From the NCBI RefSeq assembly GCF_014205335.1, contig NZ_JACHNH010000001.1, positions 5,512,501-5,576,500 on the forward strand: DNA of 64,000 bases. Direction: 5' to 3'. The first letter of the stretch is position 1; the number at the start of each line of letters is the position of its first letter. The stretch comes from Amorphoplanes digitatis (GTDB lineage: Bacteria > Actinomycetota > Actinomycetes > Mycobacteriales > Micromonosporaceae). Shown here in pieces: positions 16,885-25,755 of this stretch. Made by a program: the position numbers and the translations under genes. The notes below the pieces were generated by a model. That model did no database searches. It was not told the origin of the DNA and saw only the letters and a program-made list of their open reading frames with translations.

Positions 16885-17018
16885 GCCGGCGTCAGCAACC
16901 GGCACGGCCCCGATCTTCCGCACCATGATCCTAATCACCATCGACGGACACGCATCCGCGTCCGCCGCACCGGTCTCCGGCCCGGCCGGGCCGCCGCCGG
17001 CCGGGCTCGTTCAACCGC

Positions 17019-17840
17019 TCAGGCGTACGTGTACCAGCGCTTGTGGTCCAGCACGTCCGCCGGGCGCACGGTGTTCCACGGCGTCATCGTGTCGTTGAGG
17101 TCGACCACGTTCGTCGTGCCGGCGGTGGGCAGGTAGCCCGAGGCCGGATGCGCCCGCTGCCAGTCCGACCACAGCTTGTCGATGTGGCAGTGGTGCAGCC
17201 AGAACACCGGGTCGTTGGGTGAGGTGCCGGCGAGCATGTCGCCGCCGACCCAGACGTGGACCCGGTTGTGCAGGTTCGGCCCGCGCCAGCCCTCGACCTG
17301 GTTGCGGAAGCCGGTGGCCGAGGAGCTGTTCCACGGCGCGGAGTCGTAGGTGCTGATGGCCAGCACGTCGCGGGTCTCGGCCGCGGTCGGCAGCGACCGG
17401 GTACCGGCGCCCAGTGCCCGCCGCAGATAGCCGCGGTCGTCGGTGCGCACGTTCAGCGTCCAGTTGCCGGCGCCGAACGCGAACGGCCCGGTGGTGACGC
17501 GGCCGTCGGAACTGCGGCCGTCGCCGCCCATGAAGTCGGCGGCCCAGATCGACGAGGTGGCGCTGCGGTCGACGGTCCAGTCCCAGTAGGGCAGGTCGAC
17601 AGCGGGGTTGACGGCCTGTAGCGCGCGCTCGAAGTCGAGCAGGAACTGCCGGTGCCAGGGCAGGAACGACGGCGAGCGGTGGCCGACCCGGTTGCCGTTG
17701 TCACTGTCGCCGAGGATGAAGCTGTTATGGGTACGGACGAACTCGTCGTACCGGCCGCTGCGCTTGAGCTCGAGCACGGCGGCGACGAAGTCGCGCTTCT
17801 CCGTGGCGGTGAGGTCGCGCTGGTTCTTGCGTACGCCCAT
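17019..17840 (-). CDS. melC2: Tyrosinase
   Basis: A 273-residue type 3 copper monophenol oxidase that makes melanin precursors from tyrosine. Copper A histidines: H38 in VRTHNSF, H54 in VGHRSPSF and H63 in PWHRQFL. Copper B histidines: NRVHVWVGG, and the HH pair in FWLHHCHIDKLW. The conserved DLPYWDWTVDRS follows the copper A site. Length matches Streptomyces MelC2 (about 273 residues). It has no signal peptide and is exported with its chaperone MelC1, encoded 47 bp upstream. Confidence 0.95.
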   Translation of the reverse strand: MGVRKNQRDLTATEKRDFVAAVLELKRSGRYDEFVRTHNSFILGDSDNGNRVGHRSPSFLPWHRQFLLDFERALQAVNPAVDLPYWDWTVDRSATSSIWAADFMGGDGRSSDGRVTTGPFAFGAGNWTLNVRTDDRGYLRRALGAGTRSLPTAAETRDVLAISTYDSAPWNSSSATGFRNQVEGWRGPNLHNRVHVWVGGDMLAGTSPNDPVFWLHHCHIDKLWSDWQRAHPASGYLPTAGTTNVVDLNDTMTPWNTVRPADVLDHKRWYTYA

Positions 17841-17887
17841 GGTGGATCGGGTCGCCTTTCCGAGAGAGGGGTTGCCGTAAGCGCGGG

Positions 17888-18295
17888 TCAGTGGTGCCGT
17901 ACGGGCACCAGCCGGGCTCCGTCGAGCTCGTCGACCGCGGCCCGGGCCACCTCACGCAGCGTCCGGAAGGTCTGGTAGTGGTTCGCGACGCTGGTGTAGG
18001 TGCCGTCGGCGTTCACCATCACGTGCAGCGCGGTGCCGTCGATGACGACGTCGGGCATGGCCGCGCCGGCGCCGCCCTCGGCAAGTGCGCGGGCCCGCCC
18101 GGCGGGTACGCCGGCGCCCTGGATGCGGCGGCCCCGGTAGGTCTCGTCGAAGCGTTCGCCGGTGGTGACGGACGTGTCGACGGCGGCCTGCGAGCCGCTG
18201 ACGGTCAATACCTGGACGCCGAGCGCGCCGGTGCCGACCGCCACCGCCCCGGCAGCCGTCAGCTTCAGCAGCTCACGGCGATTCATGGTGGTCAC
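17888..18295 (-). CDS. melC1: Tyrosinase co-factor/chaperone MelC1 with Tat signal
   Basis: A 135-residue exported copper chaperone for MelC2. The Tat signal MNRRELLKLTAAGAVAVG begins at residue 4, with cleavage expected near SQAAV. The mature part carries YRGRRIQG, a putative copper-binding His in ALHVMVNADGTYTSVANHYQTF and the family-typical C-terminus. The GTG at 18295 is preceded by AAGGGGGAAG at good spacing, so it is preferred over the ATG three codons later. It forms a two-gene operon with the tyrosinase. Confidence 0.9.
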   Translation of the reverse strand: MTTMNRRELLKLTAAGAVAVGTGALGVQVLTVSGSQAAVDTSVTTGERFDETYRGRRIQGAGVPAGRARALAEGGAGAAMPDVVIDGTALHVMVNADGTYTSVANHYQTFRTLREVARAAVDELDGARLVPVRHH

Positions 18296-18712
18296 TGAAC
18301 TTCCCCCTTGTTCGTGAGCCGAAGATTCCGTGGGTTTGGCCGCCATCTACCTAAGAATTTCTTGAATTAGACCGGCGTTTCCGAGGATTCTTCAGCTCGT
18401 CCCGAGGTCGCCGAAGCTAGCAATGTCGATCAACGGGCAGCAACCCGCCGCCGGCCCGGACGGCGTGCGCGAGCACTGCTCGCCGAGCCCGGTGGCGCGA
18501 AAACGCGCGGGTGGCGCGACGCTTTTGATAGGACGATGCGCATGTGTCGATGCGATCGGCCATCGAGCCGAGTGAGTCATCTCACCGGCTCAGGGGCTTC
18601 CCATCATCCATTGTGGATAACTTCGCAAGCCGCGGCGTCGGACAGAAAGGCCGTCTACGCCCCGCTGGTCACTGGGAGACTCCGGTCCGTTCCAGGGAAG
18701 GGAAACGGCCAA
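18296..18712. other. Intergenic region between melC1 and a divergent membrane protein gene
   Basis: About 417 bp, with somewhat lower GC between 18340 and 18410. It should contain the mel promoter and the promoter of the rightward gene. I see no convincing ORF, repeat or terminator, although the rightward reading frame is open back to 18536. Confidence 0.5.
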
Positions 18713-19525
18713 TTGTTCCGCTCGGTACGCCGCTTCTGGCGCTCGACCGCACCCGTCGTCCGGCACACCTTCGCGCCGATGTGGGCCATGGGTCTCACGC
18801 TCACCGCGGCCGGATGGACCGGCGACGACCACGGGTTCTGGGCGGACAAGCCCTTCATGACGAACCTCGTGTCGTCGCTCACGGGTGCCATGTTCGGCAT
18901 ACCGGTGGCGCTCGTCGTCATCCAGCGCGTCGCCAGCCGGCAGGCGAATCACGCGGAGAGTCACGCGCTCGCGGCCCAGGTGACGAAGTCGGCCGCCGAC
19001 CTGCACGCCATCGCGGTCGCCATGGCGTTGGGGAGCGATAACCAGGACCGCCTCCGCGAGATCGAAAAGAAGCTGCGGAAGGCGTCCGCCGGCCTGCTCA
19101 CCGCGGAACGCTATAGCAGGCCCCCCGACGAGGCGACGCGGATGGCCGTCCTGGGGCTGGGCAACCAGTGCGAGCTGTTTCTGCCGAACCCGCCGGAGTA
19201 CGGCGTGCTGCTGCGGCAGGCGGCACGAGAGATCGCGCGCCTGAACGTGCTGCGCACGCGCGCCCTTGAGATCGGCGCGCCGTGGGCGGAGGCGGAGGCC
19301 CTGGAGAACATCCGGCCGCCCGACACGGACGCGCGGCAGTTCGGCGAATGGCGGTCGGACGCCTTCCGCGTGCCGGCGGACAGGTTGCCGGCGGACGGCC
19401 CGGAGTGGGCCCCGACCATCGCCGCGCTCACCGTCGGCATCCACGAGGTCGGTGACATCAACCATTTCATCGGGACAACCCTCGGGGCTTGGTGCGCGGC
19501 GGAATCCTTCGCCGGACCCAGGTGA
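18713..19525 (+). CDS. Hypothetical membrane protein with cytosolic helical domain
   Basis: About 270 residues from a TTG at 18713; the frame is open back to 18536, so the start is uncertain. Two hydrophobic segments near the N-terminus (FAPMWAMGLTLTAAGW and NLVSSLTGAMFGIPVALVVIQRV) are followed by a long mostly helical soluble part with SHALAAQVTKSAADLHAIAVAM and many Arg/Glu residues. I recognise no domain. A sensor or scaffold role is possible. PPK2 follows after 29 bp on the same strand but differs in codon usage. Confidence 0.6.
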   Translation: MFRSVRRFWRSTAPVVRHTFAPMWAMGLTLTAAGWTGDDHGFWADKPFMTNLVSSLTGAMFGIPVALVVIQRVASRQANHAESHALAAQVTKSAADLHAIAVAMALGSDNQDRLREIEKKLRKASAGLLTAERYSRPPDEATRMAVLGLGNQCELFLPNPPEYGVLLRQAAREIARLNVLRTRALEIGAPWAEAEALENIRPPDTDARQFGEWRSDAFRVPADRLPADGPEWAPTIAALTVGIHEVGDINHFIGTTLGAWCAAESFAGPR

Positions 19526-19554
19526 CCGCGCGCATTTAGGCCGATACTGAGGGT

Positions 19555-20451
19555 GTGATACGTGAGAACTTCCGCGAGTACCTGGACCAGTTGCTGCGTG
19601 AGGGTTACAGCGTGCGGCATGACGCGCACCTGTCGGATCCGGATCTGATCGATCCGGGTGGTAGTCCGGTGGAGACCTGGCGGCAGGATTATCCGTACGG
19701 CGAGCGCCTCGATCGTGATGTGTATGAGGAGCAGAAGTATCAGTTGCAGATCGAGTTGTTGAAGTTCCAGTACTGGGCGCTGGACACGGCGACGAAGCAT
19801 GTCATCGTGTGTGAGGGTCGTGACGCGGCTGGTAAGGGCGGGACGATCAAGCGGTTCATGGAGCATCTGAATCCGCGTGCTGCCCGGGTGGTGGCGTTGA
19901 CGAAGCCGACGGAGACCGAGTTGGGTCAGTGGTATTTCCACCGGTATGTGTCGCAGTTGCCGACGGCGGGGGAGATCGTGTTGTTCGATCGGTCCTGGTA
20001 CAACCGGGCCGGGGTCGAGCGGGTGATGGGGTTTTGCAGCGACGGTGAGTATGAGTTGTTTCTGCGGCAGGCGCCGGTGTTCGAGCGGATGTTGACCGAG
20101 AGTGGTTTCTCGTTGACGAAGTTGTGGTTCTCGGTGACGCATGCCGAGCAGCGGACCCGGTTCGCGATCCGGCAGATCGATCCGGTGCGGCGGTGGAAGT
20201 TGTCGCCGATGGACATCGAGTCTTTGGATCGCTGGGATGCGTACACGGTGGCGAAGGAGGCGATGATCGAGCATACGGACACCGATCATGCGCCGTGGAC
20301 GTCGATCAAGAGCAATGACAAGAAGCGGGCGCGGATCAACGCGATGCGGTTCTTCCTGGACCAGTTCGACTACGAGGGCAAGGACACCGCGGTGGTGTTC
20401 CCCGCGGATCCTTTGCTCGTGCAGCGCGGCCGAGACTCGATCAAGGACTGA
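19555..20451 (+). CDS. ppk2: Polyphosphate kinase 2 family protein
   Basis: A 298-residue class I PPK2 that transfers phosphate between polyphosphate and nucleotides. Motifs: Walker A CEGRDAAGKGGTIKRF near residues 87-102, VVALTKPTETELGQWYFHRY, Walker B VLFDRSWYNRAGVERVMGF, and the lid segment DPVRRWKLSPMDIESLDRWD. Length and motifs match the single-domain enzymes. Codon choice is unlike its neighbours: many T-ending codons (GAT, GGT, CGT, CAT) and TTG for leucine, especially before 20330. The GTG at 19555 is the first start in frame. Confidence 0.93.
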   Translation: MIRENFREYLDQLLREGYSVRHDAHLSDPDLIDPGGSPVETWRQDYPYGERLDRDVYEEQKYQLQIELLKFQYWALDTATKHVIVCEGRDAAGKGGTIKRFMEHLNPRAARVVALTKPTETELGQWYFHRYVSQLPTAGEIVLFDRSWYNRAGVERVMGFCSDGEYELFLRQAPVFERMLTESGFSLTKLWFSVTHAEQRTRFAIRQIDPVRRWKLSPMDIESLDRWDAYTVAKEAMIEHTDTDHAPWTSIKSNDKKRARINAMRFFLDQFDYEGKDTAVVFPADPLLVQRGRDSIKD

Positions 20452-21204
20452 TCAACCCCAGAGGCGTACGGTCAGCGGGTCCGCCGACGTCTGCCGGGGC
20501 CGGCTGAACGCGGCGATCCGCAGGCCGCTGCGGACCACGTCGGCGCTGAGTTCGAGCCGGGCGTGGCAGGTGGTCATCGCCGGGCTGGCCCGCACCAGCA
20601 GGTGCATCCACTTGCTGCCGTACACGTGCGTGCCCTTGACGGCCTGGAAGTCCCACGCCGGTTCCGACTCGCCCGCGCCGGACGCGCTGATGACCGGCTG
20701 GATCTCCTGGTACTCGAAGCCGAAGCCCACCGCGCCGATGCCCGCCTCCACCTCGAGGAACTTCAGCGTCGGCGCCAGGCTGACCGTCACGTTGCGCTTC
20801 ACCTCCTGCGTGACGAACAGGGGGTGCAGGTCGAACGCGCTCGGAATCAGGCCGGCCTCGTCGCGCTGCAACGACACCGAGAACCGCGCCCAGTCGATCT
20901 CGGTGCTGTCGTGCGCCGGCCGGAACGAGCAGGCCAGCCGCACCAGGTAGAAGCTGGCCTCCGACAGCTTCGCGCGCATCGGCGTCGGCAGCGCGCCGGC
21001 GTCGAAGAAGTCGACGACGTTCCAGACCTCGGGGCGCCCGATGCTGACGACCGGCAGGTTCCGCGGCGCCGCGCCCACTCTCGCGGACTCGGTGCCGCGC
21101 AGCGTCTCCGCCGGCGGCACGGTGTCGTCCGGCTCCAGCTCGCCCTCCCAGAGCGGCCGCTGGATCGCGTCCGGTACCCGAAGCAACATGGTGCGACTCC
21201 TCAT
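20452..21204 (-). CDS. Unknown beta-rich protein coupled to a TPR-CHAT protease gene
   Basis: A 250-residue protein of no family I recognise. Its ATG at 21204 overlaps the TGA of the CHAT gene (ATGA), so both are probably made from one mRNA. It is strand-rich throughout (FYLVRLACSFRP, WARFSVSLQR, VKRNVTVSLAPTLKFLEVEAG, FGFEYQEIQPVIS) with no signal peptide or membrane segment. In known CHAT systems a neighbouring protein is often the substrate or effector, so this is a candidate partner. The start could also be the ATG at 21189. Confidence 0.7.
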   Translation of the reverse strand: MRSRTMLLRVPDAIQRPLWEGELEPDDTVPPAETLRGTESARVGAAPRNLPVVSIGRPEVWNVVDFFDAGALPTPMRAKLSEASFYLVRLACSFRPAHDSTEIDWARFSVSLQRDEAGLIPSAFDLHPLFVTQEVKRNVTVSLAPTLKFLEVEAGIGAVGFGFEYQEIQPVISASGAGESEPAWDFQAVKGTHVYGSKWMHLLVRASPAMTTCHARLELSADVVRSGLRIAAFSRPRQTSADPLTVRLWG

Positions 21205-23768
21205 CTCGATGCGGTCACCGGCCACCCGATCGACCAGTCGCCGGAGAGCACGAACGCGTCCGACGAGTGCGCCCGGCCCGGCCCGGCGGGTCTCGCGGCG
21301 GACACCGCGCGGGCGAGGCACCGGTCCAGGCTCAGGCCGTCACGCCAGTCGCCGTAGAACGAGGCCATCAGCGCGGCGGTCGCCGGGTCGTCGACCCGCC
21401 ACAGGCTCGCGACGAGGCAACGGACGCCGGCCTGGAGGAATGCCTGCGAGAGCCCGGCGAACTCGTACCCGCCGAGTGACTCGGCGACGCCGGTCTCGCA
21501 GCCGGAGAGGACGAGCAGGTCGAGCGTGACGGACTCGGCCAGGATCTCCCGCGCGGTCAGGACCCCGTCCGCGAGGACGATCCCCGAGTCCAGCGGCGAG
21601 CCGGGAAGGAAGAGCGCGTGTGCCGCGACGTGCGCGACCGGCGAGCGGCGCAGAAGGTCCAGCACACGTGCCTTCGTCGCGGCGGGCCCGAGCAGCGGGT
21701 CGACGCCAAGCATCGCCGCGATCTCGACGGCCTCGGCGTTGGCGTGCGCCAGGTTCCCGGTGGGGTCGCCGACCACGGCGGCCGGTCCCCGCGCGGCCGG
21801 GCGGCGATCGAGCAGGAACGGCAGCAGGCCCAGCGATTCCATGGTGACCAGCGGCAGCGCGCCGCCGTCCGCGGCACGCCAGCCGGCCCGCGCCGCCATC
21901 AGCGACCACGGAAGCCGCAGCCCGGCGTCGTACGGCGCGAGGACCACCCGCTCGACGCCGCCGAGATGGGCGGAGACCGCCTCCAGCAGCGGGCGCAGCG
22001 GCCGGTCCCAGGTCTCGGCCCGGCGGCCGGAGCCGGCGAGCACCTCGCGGTCGAAGCGGTTCAGGATGTCGTCCCACTGTGACGGTTCGAGGTCGACCGT
22101 GCAGACGTCCGGCGCGTCCTCGCCGGAACGAAGCACGAAGATCACCGTCCGGGAGTTCGTGAGGAAGAGCGACAGCAGCGCCGTACCCGGCCCGAGCCGC
22201 CGCGCGAGACCGGTCAGGGTCTCCCAGTCGAGCGGGCGCCCGCGCCGCAGCGCCACGTGGGCCTCCGCGCGCGGATCGGCGGCCGTCATCGACGCCCACA
22301 CCGCCTCGAGCTCACCGCGCAGCGCCGTGCGCCGGGCGAGGCGGCCGCCCGAGCCGGCGTCGGTCACCCCGGCATCCTGGCCGTGACCGACGAGTTCGAC
22401 CGTGTCCAGCATCCGCAGCTCGGCGAAGATCTCCCGTTCCCGGCCGGCGTCGTCCGCGGGTACGCCCGGCGGCGCCGGCAGGTCCGCCCGCCCGATCAGC
22501 TCCGTCAGGAGCCGGGACTTGGCCGCCTCGGCGATCAACATCGCGTTGCGCAGCATGCGGTCGACGCCCGCCCTGGTCGTGACCGCCTCGGCGAGGACGA
22601 GGTACGCCGAGACCACCCGTTCGGCGATGCCGAGGCCGGCGGAGATGTCCTGCTGACCGAGCTTGTACGCCATCGGCACCGAGCCGAAGCCCCGGTCCAG
22701 CAGGTTGAGGGCGCGCACCCACTCCGCGAGCGCCGCGGCAAGTCCCGCGTAGCTGCCCGACACGAAGGTCCGTTCGCTGAGCGCGATGCCGAGCGCGTTG
22801 AGATACCTCGGCAGCTCGCCGGCGCCGTCGGGCGCGGCGGCGACGGCGGCCCCGAGCGCCTCGATCGCCGCCTCCAGCCGTGCGGGGTCCCGGTCCCGCA
22901 GGTACCGCTGCCACAACGTGCCGCCTATCGCGTAGTAGGCGGCATGACGCATCGTCGAGCCTGCCGGCGCCCGCTCGGCGATCGCCCGCAGGCCGGCGAT
23001 GGTTCGGGCCTCCTCCCCCTCGGCCCGGGACTGCCCCGACCGGCGGAGCTGGAGCAGCCGCACCGTGCCCAGGCCCGCGGCGACGGGTGCCCGGAGCCAG
23101 GAGTCCCGGGGCGTGATGGCCGCCGCGCTCTCGTAGAGCCCGGCGGCACGGTCCAGGTCGGCGAACGATTCGGTGGCGGCGGCGCGTTCGAGGAGCGCGA
23201 CGGCGAGGTTCACGCTCGCCGCCGCCCGCTCGGGCGCGCCCTCCGCGGCGAGCTCGACGGCGGCCTCCGCGACGGTGACCGATTCCTCGAGGTCCTCGCG
23301 GTGGCGCGTGCGGTAGTACCGCTCGTGCAGCGCGTGCGACAGGTTGCTCAGGTCGCGGGCCCGGTCCGCCGGGTCCTGTACCACGGCGAGGGCGGCGCGG
23401 CCGTTCGTGATCGCGGCCTCGAGGTCCTCGAGCGCACCGAGCTGCGTGTAGCGGTTCACACACGCGACCGCCAGGTTTCCCAGCGCCGTCGTGGCGAGCT
23501 CGGTGCCCGGCGCCAGGTCCCCGCAGCGCCGGTAGCAGTCCATGGCCGTCGCGAGATCGGCCACGTCCCCCGACAACCGGTGGCGGTCGACGAGGCGGTT
23601 GCCGAGGCTGTTGAGTAGCTCGGCCTGGCTCAGGGAGCCCGGCTCGGCGTCGTCGACCCCGGCCCGCAGCCGCGTGATCCGCCGGTCGAGGTCGCCGGCC
23701 TGCTCCGAGCGGCGAAGCGCCGCAGCCTGCCCGGCCACCAGCGCGCGTACCCGTGATCTGAAGGTCAT
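21201..23768 (-). CDS. TPR-CHAT caspase-like protease
   Basis: An 855-residue cytosolic protein. Residues 30-420 are helical repeats of the TPR kind (LLNSLGNRLVDRHRL, LGNLAVACVNRYTQLG, LSNLSHALHERYYRT and similar). Residues 560-855 form a CHAT (caspase HetF associated with TPRs) domain. The predicted dyad is His717 in HVAAHALFLPG and Cys757 in LLVLSGCETG, and EFAGLSQAFLQAGVRCLVASLWRVDD is typical. Both catalytic residues are present, so it should be an active protease. The TPR part presumably recognises a target. It is followed by a coupled unknown gene. Confidence 0.9.
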   Translation of the reverse strand: MTFRSRVRALVAGQAAALRRSEQAGDLDRRITRLRAGVDDAEPGSLSQAELLNSLGNRLVDRHRLSGDVADLATAMDCYRRCGDLAPGTELATTALGNLAVACVNRYTQLGALEDLEAAITNGRAALAVVQDPADRARDLSNLSHALHERYYRTRHREDLEESVTVAEAAVELAAEGAPERAAASVNLAVALLERAAATESFADLDRAAGLYESAAAITPRDSWLRAPVAAGLGTVRLLQLRRSGQSRAEGEEARTIAGLRAIAERAPAGSTMRHAAYYAIGGTLWQRYLRDRDPARLEAAIEALGAAVAAAPDGAGELPRYLNALGIALSERTFVSGSYAGLAAALAEWVRALNLLDRGFGSVPMAYKLGQQDISAGLGIAERVVSAYLVLAEAVTTRAGVDRMLRNAMLIAEAAKSRLLTELIGRADLPAPPGVPADDAGREREIFAELRMLDTVELVGHGQDAGVTDAGSGGRLARRTALRGELEAVWASMTAADPRAEAHVALRRGRPLDWETLTGLARRLGPGTALLSLFLTNSRTVIFVLRSGEDAPDVCTVDLEPSQWDDILNRFDREVLAGSGRRAETWDRPLRPLLEAVSAHLGGVERVVLAPYDAGLRLPWSLMAARAGWRAADGGALPLVTMESLGLLPFLLDRRPAARGPAAVVGDPTGNLAHANAEAVEIAAMLGVDPLLGPAATKARVLDLLRRSPVAHVAAHALFLPGSPLDSGIVLADGVLTAREILAESVTLDLLVLSGCETGVAESLGGYEFAGLSQAFLQAGVRCLVASLWRVDDPATAALMASFYGDWRDGLSLDRCLARAVSAARPAGPGRAHSSDAFVLSGDWSIGWPVTASR

Positions 23769-24116
23769 CGGCCGCCCTCGTGCGCAGGTAGGACCGGCAT
23801 CAGAATCGCACCGGCCGGATCGGCGGTGCCACGCCGATGTCCAAGATCCGACTGCCCGGCCGACGTGGCCCGGATCACAAACGGTGATGTCGGCGGGCGA
23901 GGCCGCCGAAAGGACGGCGCCTTAAATATCGGGGTTGTCCAGGGGTGACTGTGCCGTCGGTCACCGTCCGGCCCGTGGCGGGGCCACCCCTGGGATGCTG
24001 GAAATATTGGATGATCGCGGCCCCGCCGCAGTGACACCATGGCCGTCTGCGTCGCGCGCGGCCTTGGGATCCGGTGTGCCACGGGCGGCAGTCCGAACGA
24101 CGAACATGGAGCTCTT
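23769..24116. other. Divergent intergenic region (CHAT gene / MFS gene)
   Basis: 348 bp carrying the promoters of two divergent genes. It includes an AT-rich patch (TTAAATATC, 23921-23929) and the large inverted repeat at 23939-23993. A five-codon frame (ATG at 24105) overlaps the MFS start but is probably incidental. Confidence 0.6.
23939..23993. repeat. 9-bp inverted repeat upstream of MFS exporter gene
   Basis: CCAGGGGTG at 23939-23947 pairs perfectly with CACCCCTGG at 23985-23993. Just outside lie AATATC (left) and AATATT (right). It is a candidate operator or leader structure controlling the exporter or the CHAT gene. Confidence 0.55.
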
Positions 24117-25694
24117 GTGACCAATCAGGCCGTCGCGCCGCCCACGAAACTGGACGGCGCCGTATTCAAGATCGCCGGCGTGGTGGTCCTCGGCGCGATC
24201 ATGTCGATCCTCGACATCACCGTCGTCAGCGTCGCGATCCCGACCTTCCAGGACGTCTTCAACGCGACGTACGCCGAGGTCGCCTGGACCATGACCGGCT
24301 ACACCCTGGCGCTCGCGACGGTGATTCCGCTCAGCGGCTGGGCCGCCGACCGGTTCGGCACCAAGCGGCTCTACATGCTCGCGCTGCTGCTGTTCACGCT
24401 CGGCTCGGTGCTCTGCGCCACCGCCGACACGATCGAGCAGCTCGTCGCGTTCCGGGTGCTCCAGGGCCTCGGCGGCGGCATGCTCATGCCGATCGGCATG
24501 ACGATCATGACCCGCGCGGCCGGCCCGGAGCGGATCGGCCGCCTGATGGCGGTCCTGGGCGTTCCGATGCTGCTCGGCCCGATCGCCGGCCCCATCCTCG
24601 GCGGCTGGCTGATCGAGGCGGCGAGCTGGCACTGGGTGTTCCTGATCAACCTGCCGATCGGCATCATCGGCCTGGTGTACGCGCAGTTCGCGCTGCCGAA
24701 GGACGACCCGCAGCCGTCGGAGTCGTTCGACTTCGTCGGCATGCTGATGCTGTCCCCCGGCCTCGCGCTCTTCCTGTACGGCGTCTCGTCGCTGCCGGAG
24801 ACCAGCACGATCACGGCCAACAAGGTCTGGATCCCTATGCTCGTCGGCGCCCTGCTGGTGATCGGGTTCGTCTTCTACTCGTTCAAGCCGAAGCACCCGC
24901 TGCTGGACCTGCGGCTGTTCAAGAACCGCAACCTGGCGATCGCGTCGATCTCGCTGTTCGTGTTCATCATCGCGTTCATGGGCGCCGGCCTGCTGTTCCC
25001 GAGCTACTTCCTCCAGGTCCGGGGCGAGTCGACGCTGCACGCCGGCCTGCTGATGGCGCCGCAGGGCCTCGGCGCGATGCTGACGATGCCGATCGCCGGC
25101 GCGCTGGCCGACAAGATCCCGGTGGGCCGGACCGTGCCCTTCGCGATGGCGCTCATCGCCGCCGGCTTCTTCACGTTCACCCAGGTGGGCGTGGACACCT
25201 CGTACTGGCTGCTGTGCGGCTCGCTGTTCGTGATGGGCCTCGGCATGGGCGGCACGATGATGCCGATCATGACCTCGGCGCTGCGGACCCTGGGCAGCCA
25301 CGACGTGGCCCGCGGCTCCACGCTGGTGAACATCCTCCAGCAGATCGGCGGCTCGATCGGTTCCGCGATCATGTCGGTGATCCTGACCAGCCAGCTCAAC
25401 GAGTCGACCCCGGTCCCGGGCATGACCAACCCGGAGACCGGCAAGCCGGTCACCGAGGCCGGCCTCGCGATCGCCAGCCAGCACGGCGCGCTGCCGGTTG
25501 CGGTGCCGCCGTCGATCATCGAGCGGGGCCTGGCGTTCGTGGCCGACTCGTTCGCCACCACGTTCACCGTCGCGTTCCTGCTGGTGCTGGCGACGTTCAT
25601 CCCGATCGCGTTCCTGCCCCGCAAGCGGGTGCCCGCGGGCGAGGCCGGCAGCGGCGACGCCGGCCACGTCGAGACCCCGGTGATGGTGCACTGA
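24117..25694 (+). CDS. MFS multidrug exporter, DHA2 (14-TM) family
   Basis: A 525-residue drug:H+ antiporter. Motifs: DITVVSVAIPTFQ in helix 1, the loop 2-3 motif GWAADRFGTKRLYML (motif A-like), motif B region AFRVLQGLGGGMLMPIG, and motif C GVPMLLGPIAGPILGGWL in helix 5. Fourteen hydrophobic segments are countable. The GTG at 24117 is preceded by GGAG at seven bases; the longer frame from 24039 has no membrane or signal feature. No TetR regulator is adjacent. A strong hairpin terminator follows. Confidence 0.92.
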   Translation: MTNQAVAPPTKLDGAVFKIAGVVVLGAIMSILDITVVSVAIPTFQDVFNATYAEVAWTMTGYTLALATVIPLSGWAADRFGTKRLYMLALLLFTLGSVLCATADTIEQLVAFRVLQGLGGGMLMPIGMTIMTRAAGPERIGRLMAVLGVPMLLGPIAGPILGGWLIEAASWHWVFLINLPIGIIGLVYAQFALPKDDPQPSESFDFVGMLMLSPGLALFLYGVSSLPETSTITANKVWIPMLVGALLVIGFVFYSFKPKHPLLDLRLFKNRNLAIASISLFVFIIAFMGAGLLFPSYFLQVRGESTLHAGLLMAPQGLGAMLTMPIAGALADKIPVGRTVPFAMALIAAGFFTFTQVGVDTSYWLLCGSLFVMGLGMGGTMMPIMTSALRTLGSHDVARGSTLVNILQQIGGSIGSAIMSVILTSQLNESTPVPGMTNPETGKPVTEAGLAIASQHGALPVAVPPSIIERGLAFVADSFATTFTVAFLLVLATFIPIAFLPRKRVPAGEAGSGDAGHVETPVMVH

Positions 25695-25710
25695 GCAAGT
25701 CGCTTCCGGC

Positions 25711-25754
25711 CCGCGGCGCATCTCCGACCACTCGGAGGTGCGCCGCGGTTCTTT
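25711..25754. terminator. Bidirectional hairpin terminator
   Basis: A 15-bp stem, CCGCGGCGCATCTCC at 25711-25725 with GGAGGTGCGCCGCGG at 25734-25748 (one G-T pair), has an 8-base loop and is followed by TTCTTT. It lies between the convergent MFS and MerR genes. Confidence 0.9.
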
Positions 25755-25755
25755 G

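Noticed and set aside
21201..23768. Type III-E CRISPR-associated TPR-CHAT
   Set aside because: No gRAMP/Cas7-11-like gene, repeat array or Csx30 is present; it is a stand-alone CHAT.
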